From Tetradesmus obliquus (Eukaryota > Chlorophyta > Chlorophyceae > Sphaeropleales > Scenedesmaceae), in NCBI GenBank assembly GCA_030272155.1, contig CP126201.1:2702501-2766500 (forward strand): a stretch of DNA of 64,000 bases, written 5' to 3'. This document shows, one piece after another, positions 12,701-25,600 of this stretch. The position numbers and the translations under genes were made by a program. The notes beneath the pieces are model-generated. The model was not told the origin of the DNA, did no database searches, and saw only the letters and a list, made by a program, of their open reading frames with translations. Position 1 is the first letter of the stretch. The number at the start of each line of letters is the position of its first letter.

Positions 12701-13020
12701 CAGGGGTCACACCTGCTGCTATGCATTCATGCGCCTGGACAATATGCACATCAGCTACTGTGCCACCGCATCTGGAGGATCAATGATAAAGCAGTGAGCC
12801 TGCGCACCTGCGTTGTCCCGCAGCAGCCGCAGGATGTCATTTCCAAAGCGGTTGTTCCATTCCAGCAGCACGCCGTAATGCGGGAAGCCGCGCTCGCCGT
12901 TGCGCGGCAGCAGCGAGTCGTTTGCAGAGGCCGCAATGAGCTTGCGGCTGGCGAGCACGGGGTCGGCTGCTATCTCTTCTACGATGGCGGGCGAGTCCTG
13001 CACTGCGTTGAGCGGGTCCT

Positions 13021-13055
<35 letters not shown>

Positions 13056-13157
13056 TGGGATGGCTAGTGGTGTGGGCATGCGGCCGGCTGCGACTCTTTG
13101 GCAATGGCGGGCGAGTCCTGCACGGCATTGCAAAGATCCTGCAGGAGGGAGGATTGT

Positions 13158-13211
<54 letters not shown>

Positions 13212-16200
13212 TGAAACGGCTAGTGGTGTGGTGAGATGGCTGGCGAGCACGGTACATATCAACAATCTATGCTCACCTGTGTGCGGTCTTCCGAGTTGAC
13301 GAAGCAGCAGCCGTCCACCTGGTACTCCACCAACCAACCGCCAGCAGCAACAGCCGCCGAAAACTGCTCCAATCCACAAAGCGGAAGCCACGGCCATGTT
13401 CTACAGCACATGAACCACCAGCGAACTGGCTTCTTTACTGCTGCTGCTGCTGTTGGCACAACCGCTGTATCTGTGCAATACCAACAGTGCCCCTCGTTTC
13501 TGCTGTAAGAAACCATAACACCGCGCTTACCTGTGTGGGGTTTTCTGTGTTGACGAAGCAGCAGCCGTCCACCTGGTACTCGACCAACCGCCAGCAGCAA
13601 CAGCCGCTGCATGATGCACTATCCAAAATACAAGGCCACGACCACGTTTCAGCCACCAATCAAGCAGGCTGTGTACTGCTGCTGCTGCTGCCGCCACGTC
13701 CGTGCTTTTGCAGTGTATTAGCGCCCACATATCAGCTGTCTTGTTAAACCAGTCCTCTCACCTGCGTGAGGTTTTCCGCGTTGACGAAGCAGAAGCCGTC
13801 CACCTGGTACTCCACCACCCACCAGCGCAGCGCATCTAGCAGCAGCTGCTTCACAACAGGCTGCCCTGCAGCCAGCAAGTAGGCAATGTGGTGGTAGTAA
13901 CATGTTATTGAAGGGCTTGTCAAACTGCTCTTAGAAAGAATGCTAATGGGCATCCAGCAGCAGCTGCTTCACAACAGGCTGCCCTGCAGCCAGCAAGCAG
14001 GCAACATTAAGAGCAGCAGGCCAACCTTGACACATGCGCCTTGTTAAGTTGCTTGCAGGAAGCACGGCTGTTGGTGCTTGCAGGAAAGGTGAGGTAACAT
14101 GCTTGATCCAAAGGTGCCAAACAACCAGCAAATATAATCCAGGGGGCTCTGAAGCAGCAGCCAGCAGCAGCTTGCACAACCCGATGTATCACCAACTGAC
14201 CTGTGTTGAGCACGCCTGTCGCGTCTGGCCCGCCACCTCCCCGCAGGTACATGTCTCCATCCAGCCCTGCATAGCTCTGCAGCCTGCCCCCGATGCCGCC
14301 GCCCGCCTCAGAAGTGAGGCAGAAGTCCGTCTGCACAGCAAACAACAGTATAAGGACGAGCAGTGGACGAGTTGCCTTTGCAGGTTAACACAGCAGTCCA
14401 TCAGGCCCAGCGTAGCTCTGCAGCCGGCCCCCGATGCCGCCGCCCGCCTCTAAAGTGAGGCAGAAGTCCGTCTGCACAGCAAACAAACATAATCAATAAC
14501 ATCAGAAAAGAGAGGTTGCCTTGTCGGTTTAGTGGGACAATGCAGTTGGTGCACAGCAGCAGCGCAAGCTTGTCTGCAGAGGACGGCAGTGCATGCATCT
14601 ATGCAACGTGCTTGAAAGCTGCACAGCAAGAAATACACTTTGGGTTCAATAACTCTGCTGAGTTATCTGTGCATGTTCACACCTCCAGCAGCACCTCCAG
14701 CCCCACCCTGTGCAGCCCAAACGCAATCATCAGTCATAACTGCTTTACTTTCTGTCAGTGCTGAGTCAACTGTTTGTATTCCTGCAAGTGTGTTCCCACC
14801 TCCAGCAGCACCTGAAGCCCCGCCCTGTGCAGCTGCAGAGCAAGAACTACACTCTGCACTCAAGTTCATCAAATATCTTTATCTGCTGTGTATTCCTGCA
14901 AGCCCCGCACCTCCAGCAGCACCTCCAGCCCTGCCCTGTGCAGCTCCCGCATCAGCTGCTTCAGCTGGTCCGCTGCATCACCAGCGTTACCACCAGCAAC
15001 AAACCTGCAGCAACAAAAGTACACCGCCGTTGCCTCACATTCATGTGAAATGCCAGATGCAGGACCCTGCCGCATGTATGTACGGAAAAGCATGCAGCAC
15101 ACTACGAGGCAAATTGCTGCACAACACAGAGCTGCACTTCGTAGGTGTGCAGCCATACAGATGGCACGCATGTGACAAGCAATCTGTGTGCACGCACGCA
15201 AAGTCCCAGGTGTGAGCTCACCTGTACCTGCAAAAAGCACAGCCCAGCAACACCAACGGCAGCAAGCACGTGTGCATCCCCGTGTGCATGTGCGGCCCCA
15301 GGCATACACACAGAAGCAGCATTAACCCACCGAGTGTCTGGCGCAAAGTAGGACAGCGGGCGCCGCACTTCCGGTCCATCCACCGTCACGCTGCTGCTGC
15401 TGCCGTTGCCGCCAGGCGCTGCTGTCTTGGTGCTGCTCAGGAACACGTTAGCCAGCAGCACTGCTGTTGCGCCTGTGGCCTTTATGTCTTCGAGCCGGTC
15501 TAGCACCCCCAGGTAAGTGTTGCGGTGCTCGGGCGGCACAGACTGCTCTGCATCGAGACCTGCAAACACAAGAGATCACAGCACAGGTTGAAGTGCAGCA
15601 GGTGCCAGTCTTTGATCAGCACACCCAGGTATGTGTTGCAGTGCTCGGGCGGCACAGACTGCTCTGCATCAAGACCTGCACACAATTCAACAAGAAACCA
15701 CAACACAGGTTGAGGAGACTAAAAAACAGCTGTCGCCAGTCCTTGGTCCCAGCACTTAGCAGGTTTGCAGGCACATGCTTTGATTGGCATGACATCCAGC
15801 AACACCGCGTGCATTGCAGCCCGTGCGAAGCCACCCACCTAATGCCACAGCAATCAAGTGTTGTGGAGCCAGCACACCCATACCCACTATCAAATTCAAC
15901 ACAACCCTGTTCACGGCCAAGCAAAACATGCCACACAACTTTACGCTCAGCCGCACATGCCCACAGCACGCACCCGTTGTGAAGCCAGCCACGTCCAGCT
16001 CCACAATCACCGTCTCCTCCAGCGGCACCTGCGGCGCCCTCACGCCCTGCCACCCTACCAAGTGAAACACAACTGCAAACAAAACTGCAAGGTGCTGCAT
16101 GACACCATTCCACTGATATCAACTTCCACCTTGCCTGACGCCTTGTTGACAAAGAAGGATAAAGCATCGCACGACATGGATGATACATATGACGCTAGGT

Positions 16201-18706
16201 TGGTACACATAGCACGCACCCGTTGTGAAGCCAGCCACGTCCAGCTCCACAATCACCGTCTCCTCCAGAGGCACCTGCGGGGCCCGCACCCCCTGCCAGT
16301 CAAAGCAGTCAACCAGATGTGACAAGCTGCCTAACAAACACGGCCCCTGCACACTGCCCTCAGGCGGCAGCAGCGGCGCTGTGTCATATGCTGCTTGAGG
16401 CAGCGGGATGGGCAGTGCTCGGGGGCAGTAGGGGTCCAGCATGATGTATGCTGGGTGGTAGCGGCCGCCTTCGGCCCAGGTGCCGGCGCCGTTGGCGCGC
16501 CAGCCGTAGACCAAGCTGGCGACGTCCTGCAGGGTGGTGCAAAAGGCACAGCAGCCGGTCAAATTGCTGCATTGTCAGAAAGTCAATGGGCAGGGGTCCA
16601 GCATGGTGTATGCTGGATGGTAGCGGCCGCCTTCGGCCCAGGTGCCGGCACCATTCGCGCGCCAGCCGTAGACCAAGCTCGCGACGTCCTGCAGGGTGCT
16701 GTGAAAGGCACAGGAGGCTCTCATGATGATGCCGCAGTGCAACACCAAATGGCAGCTTTGTTGAGCCTGAGCTCTGCAGTTCCAAGCATGCTGTACCATG
16801 CAGGCAGACATTCGCCATGTTACACGCTGCTCTTACCACCAAACTGCACGGATACGAACGCCGTATGCTTGAGTGCGATCACCACAAGACAACCGAGAAC
16901 TAGTACCTCCAGCAGCAAGCCATGCAGCGCACCTTGAGCCCTGACAGCTGCACATGTCACACATCACCAGACTTGTTGGTGATGGGGTCCAGGCTCACTT
17001 CCAAGTAGCACCAATTGCATGCACATCACACACTTCTTTCTGCTCAGCCAACCAACGAGTGTCCTGCTCTGCCGATCTAAACAACAAGACAGGCACCAAA
17101 CGTATCACCAGCAGCAAGCCACGTAACACCATGCGGCGCACCTTGAGCCCTGACAGCTGCACATGCCACACATCGCCAGACTTGTTGGTGATGGGGTCCA
17201 GGCTCACTTCCAGGTAGCCGCTGCCGTCAGCGCGCATCAGGCACAGCGACATCTCAGACGCATGCCGTGAAAACACCTGCAGAAGCAAGGAGGTTTGCAG
17301 GGGCTGATGTATGACATGACATGACATCTCAGACGCATGCCGTGAAAACACCTGCAGAAGCAAGGAGGTTTGCAGGGGCTGATGTATGACATGACATGAC
17401 ATCTCAGACGCACGCCGTGAAAACACCTGCAGAAGCAAGGAGGTTTGCAGGGGCTGATGTGTGACATGGGCATTCACCTGGCAAGGATGGGTGTGCTTGC
17501 ACTCGCACTGCAAAAGATTGCCAAGCACTGCATGCTCTCTGACCCATCGGGTGACACAGCACTGCTGCAAAATGGTCAAATGGGCGCGCTTCTCACGCAC
17601 CGCAAAGTTCAGGGTGCAGGCTGCATCCATGTTCTGCTGATGAGCTGCACAAACAAGAAACCTCTCCTGCGCTGACCCTATACTCATGCTGCCAGGGCCC
17701 CAGGCCCGCTCCTCTTACCGCAAAGTTCAGGGTGCATGCTGCATCCTGCGGTCGCGCAGCTTGGCTGGCTGACACCAGCGTAGGTCCTAGTGGCTGCGGC
17801 TTGCCTGCTGCATGGCCCACGGGCACTGCAAAGTGGCGCCCAGAGCGCGCGCCATCAAACGCCGACAGCTCTGCAGTGAGGTGAGATGATGGGCAGGTGG
17901 AATAGGCAGACCGGGGGGATGCAGGGCAGCGGCACAGAGAGGTTAGTCAATCGACCAGGGCGGCCCACTGGCACCGCAAAGTGGCGCCCGGAGCGCGCGC
18001 CATCAAACGCCGACAGCTCTGCGGTGATGCCATTTGGGCAAATAAACAGGCAGGGCAGCGGCACCGAGAGATCAACCAACCCACCAGCGTGACCCGGGCA
18101 CCGCAAAGTGGCGCCCAGAGCGCGCGCCATCAAACGCCGACAGCTCTGCGGTGAGGTCAATCGGGCGAAAAAAAACAGGCAGGGCAGCAGCACAAAGAAG
18201 TTAGACAACACACCAGCGTGGCCCACGGGCACTGCCAAGTGGCGCCCGGAGCGCGCGCCATCAAACGCTGACAGCTCTGCGGTGATGATGGGCAGGCAGT
18301 ACACGCACACAGAGATCAGTCAGCCCACCAGCAAGCAGGTTCACAGCGCTGTTTGCAGCATTTGATGCACCGCACAGTCAATATTGCAAGTTGCCTTTTG
18401 CGAGCTGAAACCCGGCAAACCACGACACAACTCAACCTAGTCATGGCGCTGCTGCCGCTGCTGCTGCTGCTGCTGCTGTCATGCCGCACCTGGGTACCAC
18501 AGCACGAGGCCAAGGATGACTGGGGCCATGTTGCGCGGCACGTGCTTGCCTGGAAACATGCTGTGACACTCCATACAAGTGCTACCGCTGCAGCTGCTGC
18601 TGCTGCTGCTCCCTGGCCGCACCTGGGTACCACAGCACAAAGCCCAAGTTCACAGGGGCCATGTTGCGCGGCACGTGCAGCATGCTACTACAGTGCCGTA
18701 CGCTCG

Positions 18707-18743
<37 letters not shown>

Positions 18744-19225
18744 CGTGCCGCACCTGGGTACCACAGCACAAGCCCAAGTTTACAGGGGCCATGTTGCGCG
18801 GCTTGTGCATGCCTGCTACCACAGTGCCGTGCGCTCACTGTTGCTACTGCAACTGCTATTGCTGCAGTTGCGTGTCGTGCCGCACCTGGGTACCACAGCA
18901 CAAAGCTGAGGTTCACAGGGGCCATGTTGCGCGGCACGTGCTTGCCTGGAAACATGCTCTGACAGTCCATACATTTGCTACCGCTGCTGCTGCTGCTGCT
19001 GCTGCTGTCGTGCCGCACCTGGGTACCACAGCACAAAGCCGAGGTTTACAGGGGCCATGTTGCGCGGCACGTGCATCTCCAGCGCCCAAACGTCCTGCTG
19101 CTGGTTGTAATGCAGGTGGCTGCGCATGGCCCCTGTGGCCTCATCACGCCAGCTGTCTGGCGGGATCACGTCCTGGGGGTGCACCCAGGTGGGGTTGTTG
19201 CGGTACAGGCCCCTGCGCAGCAAGC

Positions 19226-19268
<43 letters not shown>

Positions 19269-19415
19269 AAGTCAGGTGACAGGGTGCACCCAGGTGGGGT
19301 TGTTGCGGTACAGGCCCCTGCGCAGCAAGCAGCAGCAGCAGCAGCAGCAGGAAAGTCAGGTGACAGGGTGCACCCAGGTGGGGTTGTTGCGGTACAGGCC
19401 CCTGGAGAGCGCCAA

Positions 19416-19466
<51 letters not shown>

Positions 19467-19618
19467 GAAAGTCAGGTGACAGGGTGCACCCAGGTGGGGT
19501 TGTTGCGGTACAGGCCCCTGCGCAGCAAGCAGCAGCAGCAGCAGCAGCAGCAGGAAAGTCAGGTGACAGGGTGCACCCAGGTGGGGTTGTTGCGGTACAG
19601 GCCCCTGGAGAGCGCCAA

Positions 19619-19653
<35 letters not shown>

Positions 19654-19801
19654 AAGTCAGGTGACAGGGTGCACCCAGGTGGGGTTGTTGCGGTACAGGC
19701 CCCTGCGCAGCAAGCAGCAGCAGCAGCAGCAGCAGGAAAGTCAGGTGACAGGGTGCACCCAGGTGGGGTTGTTGCGGTACAGGCCCCTGGAGAGCGCCAA
19801 G

Positions 19802-19845
<44 letters not shown>

Positions 19846-21054
19846 GAAGGGTCATGAGGCAGAGCACCAGCTCTGTGGTGGATTGCATCCTGCAGGGCTG
19901 CAGGTATGAGGCCGCTCGCCCTTCCTGTTTACACGTTGAATGCCAGCAGAGAGCACTTGCTTGCAGGTTACGGCGGCTGCAGCCGCATACACCTCCAGCT
20001 CCTTGACCTGCAGGCTTCAATGCTTGCTAGCCTGCAGAACGCACACTTACTGCGTCTGCAAGTGTGCTGGCTGCTGCAGCTGCTGCACTCACTGCTGCAA
20101 CTGCACTCGCACTCGCTGCTGCTTCTGCGGATGCATTTTGTGCTGCGTCTGCTGCACCTGCTGTGGTGACGCACATTTACTGCTGCATCTGCAAGTGTGC
20201 TTGCTGCCGCAGCTGCTGCACTCACTGCTGCAACTGCACTCGCACTCGCCGCTACTTCTGCGGATGCATACTTTTGCTGCGTCTGCTGCATCTGCTGGTC
20301 TGACGCACCAGTGCAGTTTGGGAGCTACTCCTGCAGGCAGGCTCTCCCCTGGGATGGAAAAGAGAACCTTGTAGCCATTATCGCTGCGCTGCACTGCAGA
20401 GTAGACCTGTACACAGGGTGCAGCAGCAGCAACAAGAGGAGTGTGTTGCTCGGCACACAGCAGCTCTGTGCATCAGGGTGACATGCATTGAATGGTGATG
20501 CAAGTGCAGACGTGCGTACAACAGGTACATATGCTGGTATCTGTGTGGCCAGCTTGCCAGTGCACTTTTTTTGCCACAGCATATTGCACTTAAACTTAAA
20601 CAACAACAGTTTCCTTGCACACCGCTATCTTTCAAGCATGCTAGAGGTCTTGAACCCAACTGCTAACTGAGAGACTGCATTCGGATACATGCAAGCAGGC
20701 CACCATCATATCCCGTTGTGTCTTATTGCAAACCATGGTAGGGCTGACAAGTGCACTGCTTGTTGTGCCACAGCTGTGTTCGCAAATCGCGTGCAAAGGT
20801 GCACTGCTGCAGCTCACCGATACACGCTTGCTGGTGATGAATCTGTACTTCTCTGCTGCTGGGCTGAGCCAGAGTGGTAGCACTGGCGCTGGTGCTGGTG
20901 CAGCTGCTACTATTTGCAAAGAGCGCCGCTTGTTGCCTGGCGACGCTACATGCCTGTGTGCTGCATGCTGCTGCTGACAGGCTGCACCAGCTGCTGCTGG
21001 CAGAGGTCTGCTTGCGTGCAAGCTGCTGACATTTGTCGTTGAGCACAGCAGCAA
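9634..21054 (-). CDS. ISA2: Isoamylase-type starch debranching enzyme, ISA2-like non-catalytic subunit, 15 exons, 877 aa
   Basis: GH13 isoamylase homologue expected in the plastid, where ISA2 partners a catalytic isoamylase (ISA1) in trimming pre-amylopectin. Exons on the minus strand: 21054-20818, 20388-20309, 19212-19019, 17870-17719, 17276-17142, 16526-16220, 15559-15331, 15004-14911, 14330-14201, 13865-13762, 13018-12808, 12291-12056, 11211-11078, 10812-10600, 9811-9634 (2634 nt, all phases agree). Residues 1-75 look like a transit peptide. Residues 80-215 form an extra N-terminal module (LHWGLYRNNPTWVHPQDVIP) resembling glucan-binding beta-sandwich domains; that assignment is tentative. 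CBM48-like and GH13 parts follow. Catalytic acids are missing: DGFCFVNA has Val547 at the nucleophile Asp, KLIAASA has Ala584 at the acid Glu, and no HD pair follows. Loss of these residues is characteristic of ISA2. Introns are full of partial exon copies. Confidence 0.88.
9776..10170 (-). repeat. Echoes of the ISA2 last-exon head with acceptor (4 copies)
   Basis: The segment coding PPQDVAVEHGEMLHSEY with its ctgctgcag acceptor is present in the true exon (9811 downwards) and again near 9877-9930, 10000-10050 and 10118-10170. Spacing is 103, 123 and 118 bp. Copies keep an AG at the acceptor position. Confidence 0.88.
10464..10650 (-). repeat. Echo of the ISA2 exon 14 end with donor
   Basis: The exon end coding LRMQWKRIVDTA next to the donor (true donor at 10599) is repeated at about 10464-10509 with its own GT. 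A short (ATC)n tract lies at 10510-10527. Confidence 0.8.
11500..12540 (-). repeat. Echoes flanking ISA2 exon 12
   Basis: The exon 12 end coding ERAEVVAKSALLAVLVAQ plus the gtgag donor recurs at about 11812-11895 and 11608-11680, with a fainter trace near 11500-11545. The exon head coding GGMLSAFATRMTGSQDL with acceptor is repeated upstream at about 12465-12535. Confidence 0.85.
13018..13990 (-). repeat. Echoes around ISA2 exons 10 and 11, with long CAG tracts
   Basis: The exon 11 head (AVQDSPAI) is echoed at about 13085-13145. The exon 10 end coding EYQVDGFCFVN and its donor is echoed at about 13530-13590 and 13275-13335, and the exon 10 head at 13953-13985. CAG tracts on the + strand at 13020-13053 and 13158-13210 read as CTG in the gene sense. 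Confidence 0.85.
14400..16700 (-). repeat. Echoes around ISA2 exons 6 to 9
   Basis: Copies seen: exon 9 head at 14405-14472; exon 8 end (AGLEVLLE) at 14789-14833 and 14672-14715; exon 7 head (GLDAEQSVPPEH) at about 15610-15680; exon 6 end (QVPLEETVIVELDVAGFTTG) with donor at 15975-16050; exon 6 head (DVASLVYGWRANGAGTWAEG) at 16575-16690. Each keeps the adjoining splice-site context. Confidence 0.82.
16924..18290 (-). repeat. Echoes around ISA2 exons 4 and 5
   Basis: Exon 5 head (VFSRHASEM) is present three times in an 81-bp tandem between about 17262 and 17460. Exon 5 end (SGDVWHVQLSGLK) is echoed at 16924-17007. Exon 4 head (ELSAFDGARSGRHFAVPVG) occurs four times between 17826 and 18290. 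Exon 4 end (AACTLNFA) is echoed at about 17590-17620. Confidence 0.85.
18480..19050 (-). repeat. Five copies of the ISA2 exon 3 end with donor at 133-bp spacing
   Basis: The segment coding RNMAPVNLGFVLWYP followed by the gtgcggca donor starts at about 18487, 18619, 18752, 18885 and 19018 (true). Period is 132-133 bp each time. All copies keep the GT donor, and all are followed in the gene sense by CAG repeats. Confidence 0.9.
19160..19860 (-). repeat. Seven copies of the ISA2 exon 3 head, minisatellite-like
   Basis: The acceptor region and GLYRNNPTWVHP code of true exon 3 (19212) recurs six more times up to 19800 in units of about 84-117 bp. Units differ mainly in CAG (sense CTG) tract length and in alternating spacers (cgcagcaag or gagagcgccaa). 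Confidence 0.9.
20040..20303 (-). repeat. 130-bp tandem duplication in ISA2 intron 2
   Basis: Two units of about 130 bp (20040-20169 and 20170-20303) sharing ctgcaagtgtgctggctgc-type sequence. The unit adjoins the exon 2 donor (gtgcgt), so it again duplicates an intron head. Confidence 0.8.
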
Positions 21055-22619
21055 AGGCAGGCCCTGCAGAGCATAAGACGTTGCACAGGGCGTCTAGAGG
21101 CTGATCACGGATGCACGTACAGCAGTAGGTTGAGCACAGTGCAGATGCCTCATGTAGCGCACCTGCTCACATCCAGCAGCTGCAGCGTGCCTGGATCCTC
21201 CAAACACAGTGCGACGAAGCATATAAGGTGTGGCGCGCGCGGCTATGCAGTAAGCACTAGGCAACCGGTGCCGAAAGCACCCTGATCCGAGCGTGTCGTT
21301 ACGTATTTGAAGCAGTCGCAGCTGAAGTTGGTTCGTTTTGTAAAAGTTCTGAGATGTTGAGACAAAAGATTGCGGGATCAATCTGCCAACTCGAAGCGTT
21401 TCACCAGAGGCAAGCGATCAGATAAAGGAGCGCACCAACCACGCAGTTTGCAAGCTGTAATTTGTACCTCTCTTTTACGCAAGTCACGTATGCAGTGAAG
21501 TGTGCCCTAGAGTAACTAGGGTTGCTACTGCTAACCCACATGTTAGTGCTGCCCCTTGGGCCCAGTGGCCGTTGCCCTGTCTGATGCTTGCAGGCTATAC
21601 GTTGCAGCTTTTCAGCTTGCTACAAGGTACCATTCATTTATAGTACGTGATTTGGATCAAATGCTAGAGCTGATCTGTCATCAGTCACTGCGGGTGTTGA
21701 CACTGTGAAGTGCAACACGTCACTGGAAGATCTCATGCTTACACACTCAGCGTAGCTGCAGGCATTGCTCTTCAACGTACGATTCTGCACAACAAGCCAG
21801 ATCCAACCGTTTTCTCTAAAATTTACTAATCGGTTGCAGGTAAGAAGTGCTGCTTAAGATTGGACGTCCTTAGCATCGGACATCCTTCAAAGGGGGCTGA
21901 AAACATGCACAGCAGCACTGCCGCACGTGGCACAGAACCAGTCACCAAACCTGGGCTCTTGCAGCGCTTTCAGCACAACCCCAGCACATCCCTCTGCTTT
22001 GTTTACTGAAGTACAGCAGGTGATGCAGCCGTGGTCGCCGCTGCGGCAGCCAGCAGCCTGCCTGAGGCCGCCTGCAGGGCGGCCCTGCTCAAGTTGAAAG
22101 CTTTTGGCCGATTCACTGAGAGCATTGGTGATTGACTTTCACAACAGCGCATTGGTGATGAATTTCGCAACAGTTTTTCAAGAATGTATTTTTACGTGCA
22201 TTGCCACAGATGCCACGTATACCATACTATGGTAGTACCAGCTTGTTGCAACCCACCCACTGTAATGAGTGGCAAGATCGATCAAACACCGGTGCAGTGT
22301 TTGTCGCCACATCCAGTATATGCTCTGCGAGCTGTCACGACAAACTGCATCCTCGGCAGATGGTGACCATCTGCAACAGGCGTCAATGTCCACAACATGA
22401 GAAGACAGTGCGCTGCTGTTACTGTGCCCAACACTTCAAACCTCCAACATATGATACTGCAAATACATGCACCTAAGGGTTCCCACCGTTGCTCAGCGAG
22501 CTGAGTAGGCGGCACAGCCACAAGTGCACGTGGTGTAATTGCAGCCCCCAAAGCCAGAATGTGGCTGTCAGCACCACCCATCAGAATCAAGCCTCTTCAC
22601 GACACCACAAAGGAGCTCC

Positions 22620-22620
<1 letters not shown>
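21055..22620. other. ISA2 5' flank and 3' flank of the Gln/Ala-rich ORF
   Basis: No gene recognised. A TTATAT-like motif on the minus strand near 21219-21226 could serve ISA2. A 27-bp direct repeat built on gcattggtgat lies at about 22119-22175. Base composition is more AT-rich than in the genes. Confidence 0.4.
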
Positions 22621-22651
<31 letters not shown>

Positions 22652-25600
22652 CATGCCTGGTACAGCTGCACCAGCAGCAGCCAGCTCTGTTGTGAGGCCT
22701 CCACCACCAGCCGCTTCAGCATGCCTGCAGAGCCATATACAGCTGCCTGTGCCATCGGATGCGCTCCTTGCAGCACCCGAGCTGTTATTAACACAGCCAC
22801 CCGCTCAGCAGCAGACAGGGCACGCAAAGCCATCCAGCCAGCCCCTGATGCAGCCCATGCTAACACCTGCCCAGCAATAGTGTGAATGCTGAATCCACTC
22901 CAATCATCCTCGTCTGCTGCTGCATAGTAGCGCCACATCCTGTGCATGGCAGCAGCTGTAGCCTGCACTGCATACGTGGCTGCGGCTGCAGCGCTGCCCA
23001 GCAGCTGCAGCAGCACTGCTCCGCCTGGTACCGCCTGCGCTGCTGACTGCAGCAGTGCTTGAACAGCAGCAACTGCTGAGGTGCCTACCGTGGTCCACCA
23101 CATTCCAATGACCTGCCTTGCCGGATCAGCCGCATACAAGCCAGCGCTGCATGCTGCTGCCAATGCAGACGCAGTCGCCGCAGGCAGCTGCAGCCTGCTA
23201 TGCGCCAGGAGCAGCGCAGAGCACTGCACCAGCAGCCGCACAGCATGCAGCACATACGCTGCAGCAGCTTTCACAGCTGCAATGCTCAAGCTCACACCCT
23301 GGCCTGCAGCATCCAGCCAGATGCGGCCTGCAGTGAAGGGTCCCTGCACACTGAGCAGCAGCCAGAGCTTCAGCCCCCAGCCTACCCACAGGCCAGAAAT
23401 GACAGACAGGCTGTCAGCTACAGCCAAGCTGCTGCCACCCTGCTGCTGCTGCTGACCTGACAGGTTAGCCTGGGCTTGCAGCAGACCGGTGCTGCTGCCT
23501 CTGCGAGCCACCACACCCTGCTGCTGCTGCTGCTGGGTAGCTAAGGTGTCACTACTGCCGAGCCATGCTGTTGCTCCTCCTGCTGCTGCCGCAGTGGTTG
23601 GTTTGTCGCCATCATCTGCAGCTGGCTTGCTGACAGCTGTGCCAGTTATGAGTGCTAGAGCGCTGCGTGCCCACCCCCATGCTCCTGCCCAGGTATCATG
23701 GCTTTGCTCCGGCTGCTGATGCTCAGCTGTGGCAACAGCAGCAGCAGCAACTGCAGCAGCACCAGATGCTGCTGCTGCACCAGCAGCAGCGCTATCTGCT
23801 GCTGGTGCTGCCAGCATCAGCTGGCTGTCACTGCCTGCCGCCAATGCCAGCCGCTGTGCAGCCAGCAGGGGGTGTGACAGCAGCACCTGCTGCGGCAGCT
23901 GCCGCAGGTCACTTGCAACCACACGTGCTGCTGCTCCTGCAAACAGCTGCCCCTGCCGCATTGCAAACGCACCCATCTGCCATGAAATTGCCAATGCTGC
24001 TCGGCCTGTCCCCCAAGCCAGCTGCTGCGTTGCCAAGGCCGCAGCAGACGCACCGAGCAGCGTATACAGCAGCAGCACGAGCTGGTAGTGTGCAAACCAC
24101 ACAAGCACCATAACATACAGCCGCACTGCTGCAGCCTTGCTGTGTGTCACCAGCCCCAGCCCAGAAGCAGCTGCTTTCTGTGCACTCGTTAGCACTGCAA
24201 CAGGCGCTGATATAACACTCAGGCCTAAACCACTCAGCCCTGTAGACTTCACATCAAGCTGATGATCTGTGCTGTGAGCGTTCGTATCTGGCTGCTGCTG
24301 TGCTGCATCAGCAGCTGCCATGAAGCTCCTGCCAAGCATCCAAGCCATAGCTGCTTCTGCTGCTGACAGCGGCCACGCTGCTGCTGCAAACTGCCTCGGC
24401 AGCAGGCCTGCAATACCTCCACCAGCTGCTGTGACTGGAGGGCTAGCTGCTACAATGCCTGCGGAGTTCAAGCGCTGCAGTGCTTGGCTGAATGTGCTGT
24501 TACCAAAGCCTGCTGCTGCTGTTTCCTGCAAGGCTGGTGCTTCAGCAGATCCTGCTGTTGCTCCTGCTGGCGCTGGTGACTGCACCCTGGTTGACTGCCG
24601 CGACATGTCCCCTGCTTCTGTAGGCGGTACAGTAGACACGGATGCTCCTGCGCTGCCTTGCGCTGCTGCTGCTGCTTCAAAGTACTGGCGCTGCAGTGCT
24701 TGCCAATACTGCATACTGGCAGCAGCAGGCATCTGCATGTGCATCGGCATGTGCATTGGCACTGGCACAGCAGGGTACATGCCATATGCCATGTGCATGC
24801 CCATGCCCTGGGCTTGCTGCTGGGCTGCTGCTGCTGCTGCTGCTGCTTGCATGAACTCTGGCTGCATGGCTGACTGTGCCATCATAAACACACCAGGATG
24901 GTACGGTACCATCATTGCGGGTTGAGGTGCTGCCATGGCTGCTGCTGCTGCTGCTGCAGCCATGGAAGGCCCCAGTGCAGCAGTGTGAGGCCCAGGCGGT
25001 GCAAGCATGCTTGCAGGAAACCCGCCAGGAGCTAGCAGAGAGGCACCTGGCGCTGCTGCTACTGCCGTTGGCTGCTGGTTGTGGTGGAACGTACTTGCAA
25101 GCGCACTAACACTGCTAGCGTCCTGCTGCTGCGGCCACTGCTGCTCTGCTGCAACCATTGCTGTAGTAGGGTTGTCAGCCGCGACTGCAAGGTGGCCAGG
25201 TAGCATCAACTGCTGGTTGAGCTCAGCACCCAACTGTGCTGTGCCAGATGTACAGCCACCTTGTGGTTGCTGCTGCTGCTGCTGCTGCTGCTCCTGCTGC
25301 TGCTGCTGTGCCTGCTGGCTGTACTGCTGCTGGGCATGTGGTGGTGGAGCATGGTGGTTTGTTGCTGGGTGCAACTGTCCTGCAGCTGGCCCTGTTTGTT
25401 GGCTCCAAGGCATCCCATGTGCCTGGCCCCACATGGCCTGGCCCTGCAAGTTATAAGCTTGCTGCAGTGCTGGCGCTGGCTGTGTAGTGCTGGCCCCAGC
25501 ACTGTAGTGTGCAAAGGGTGTTGCTGTAGGGTCTGCTGCTGTCGCTGGCGATGGAGAACCCAGCTGCTGCTGCGGGTGCAGATGGTACAGCTGCTGCTGC

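Noticed and set aside
19215-19860. CRISPR array
   Set aside because: Regular spacing comes from repeated exon 3 heads with CAG tracts. 'Spacers' are not unique, and the context is a eukaryotic intron.
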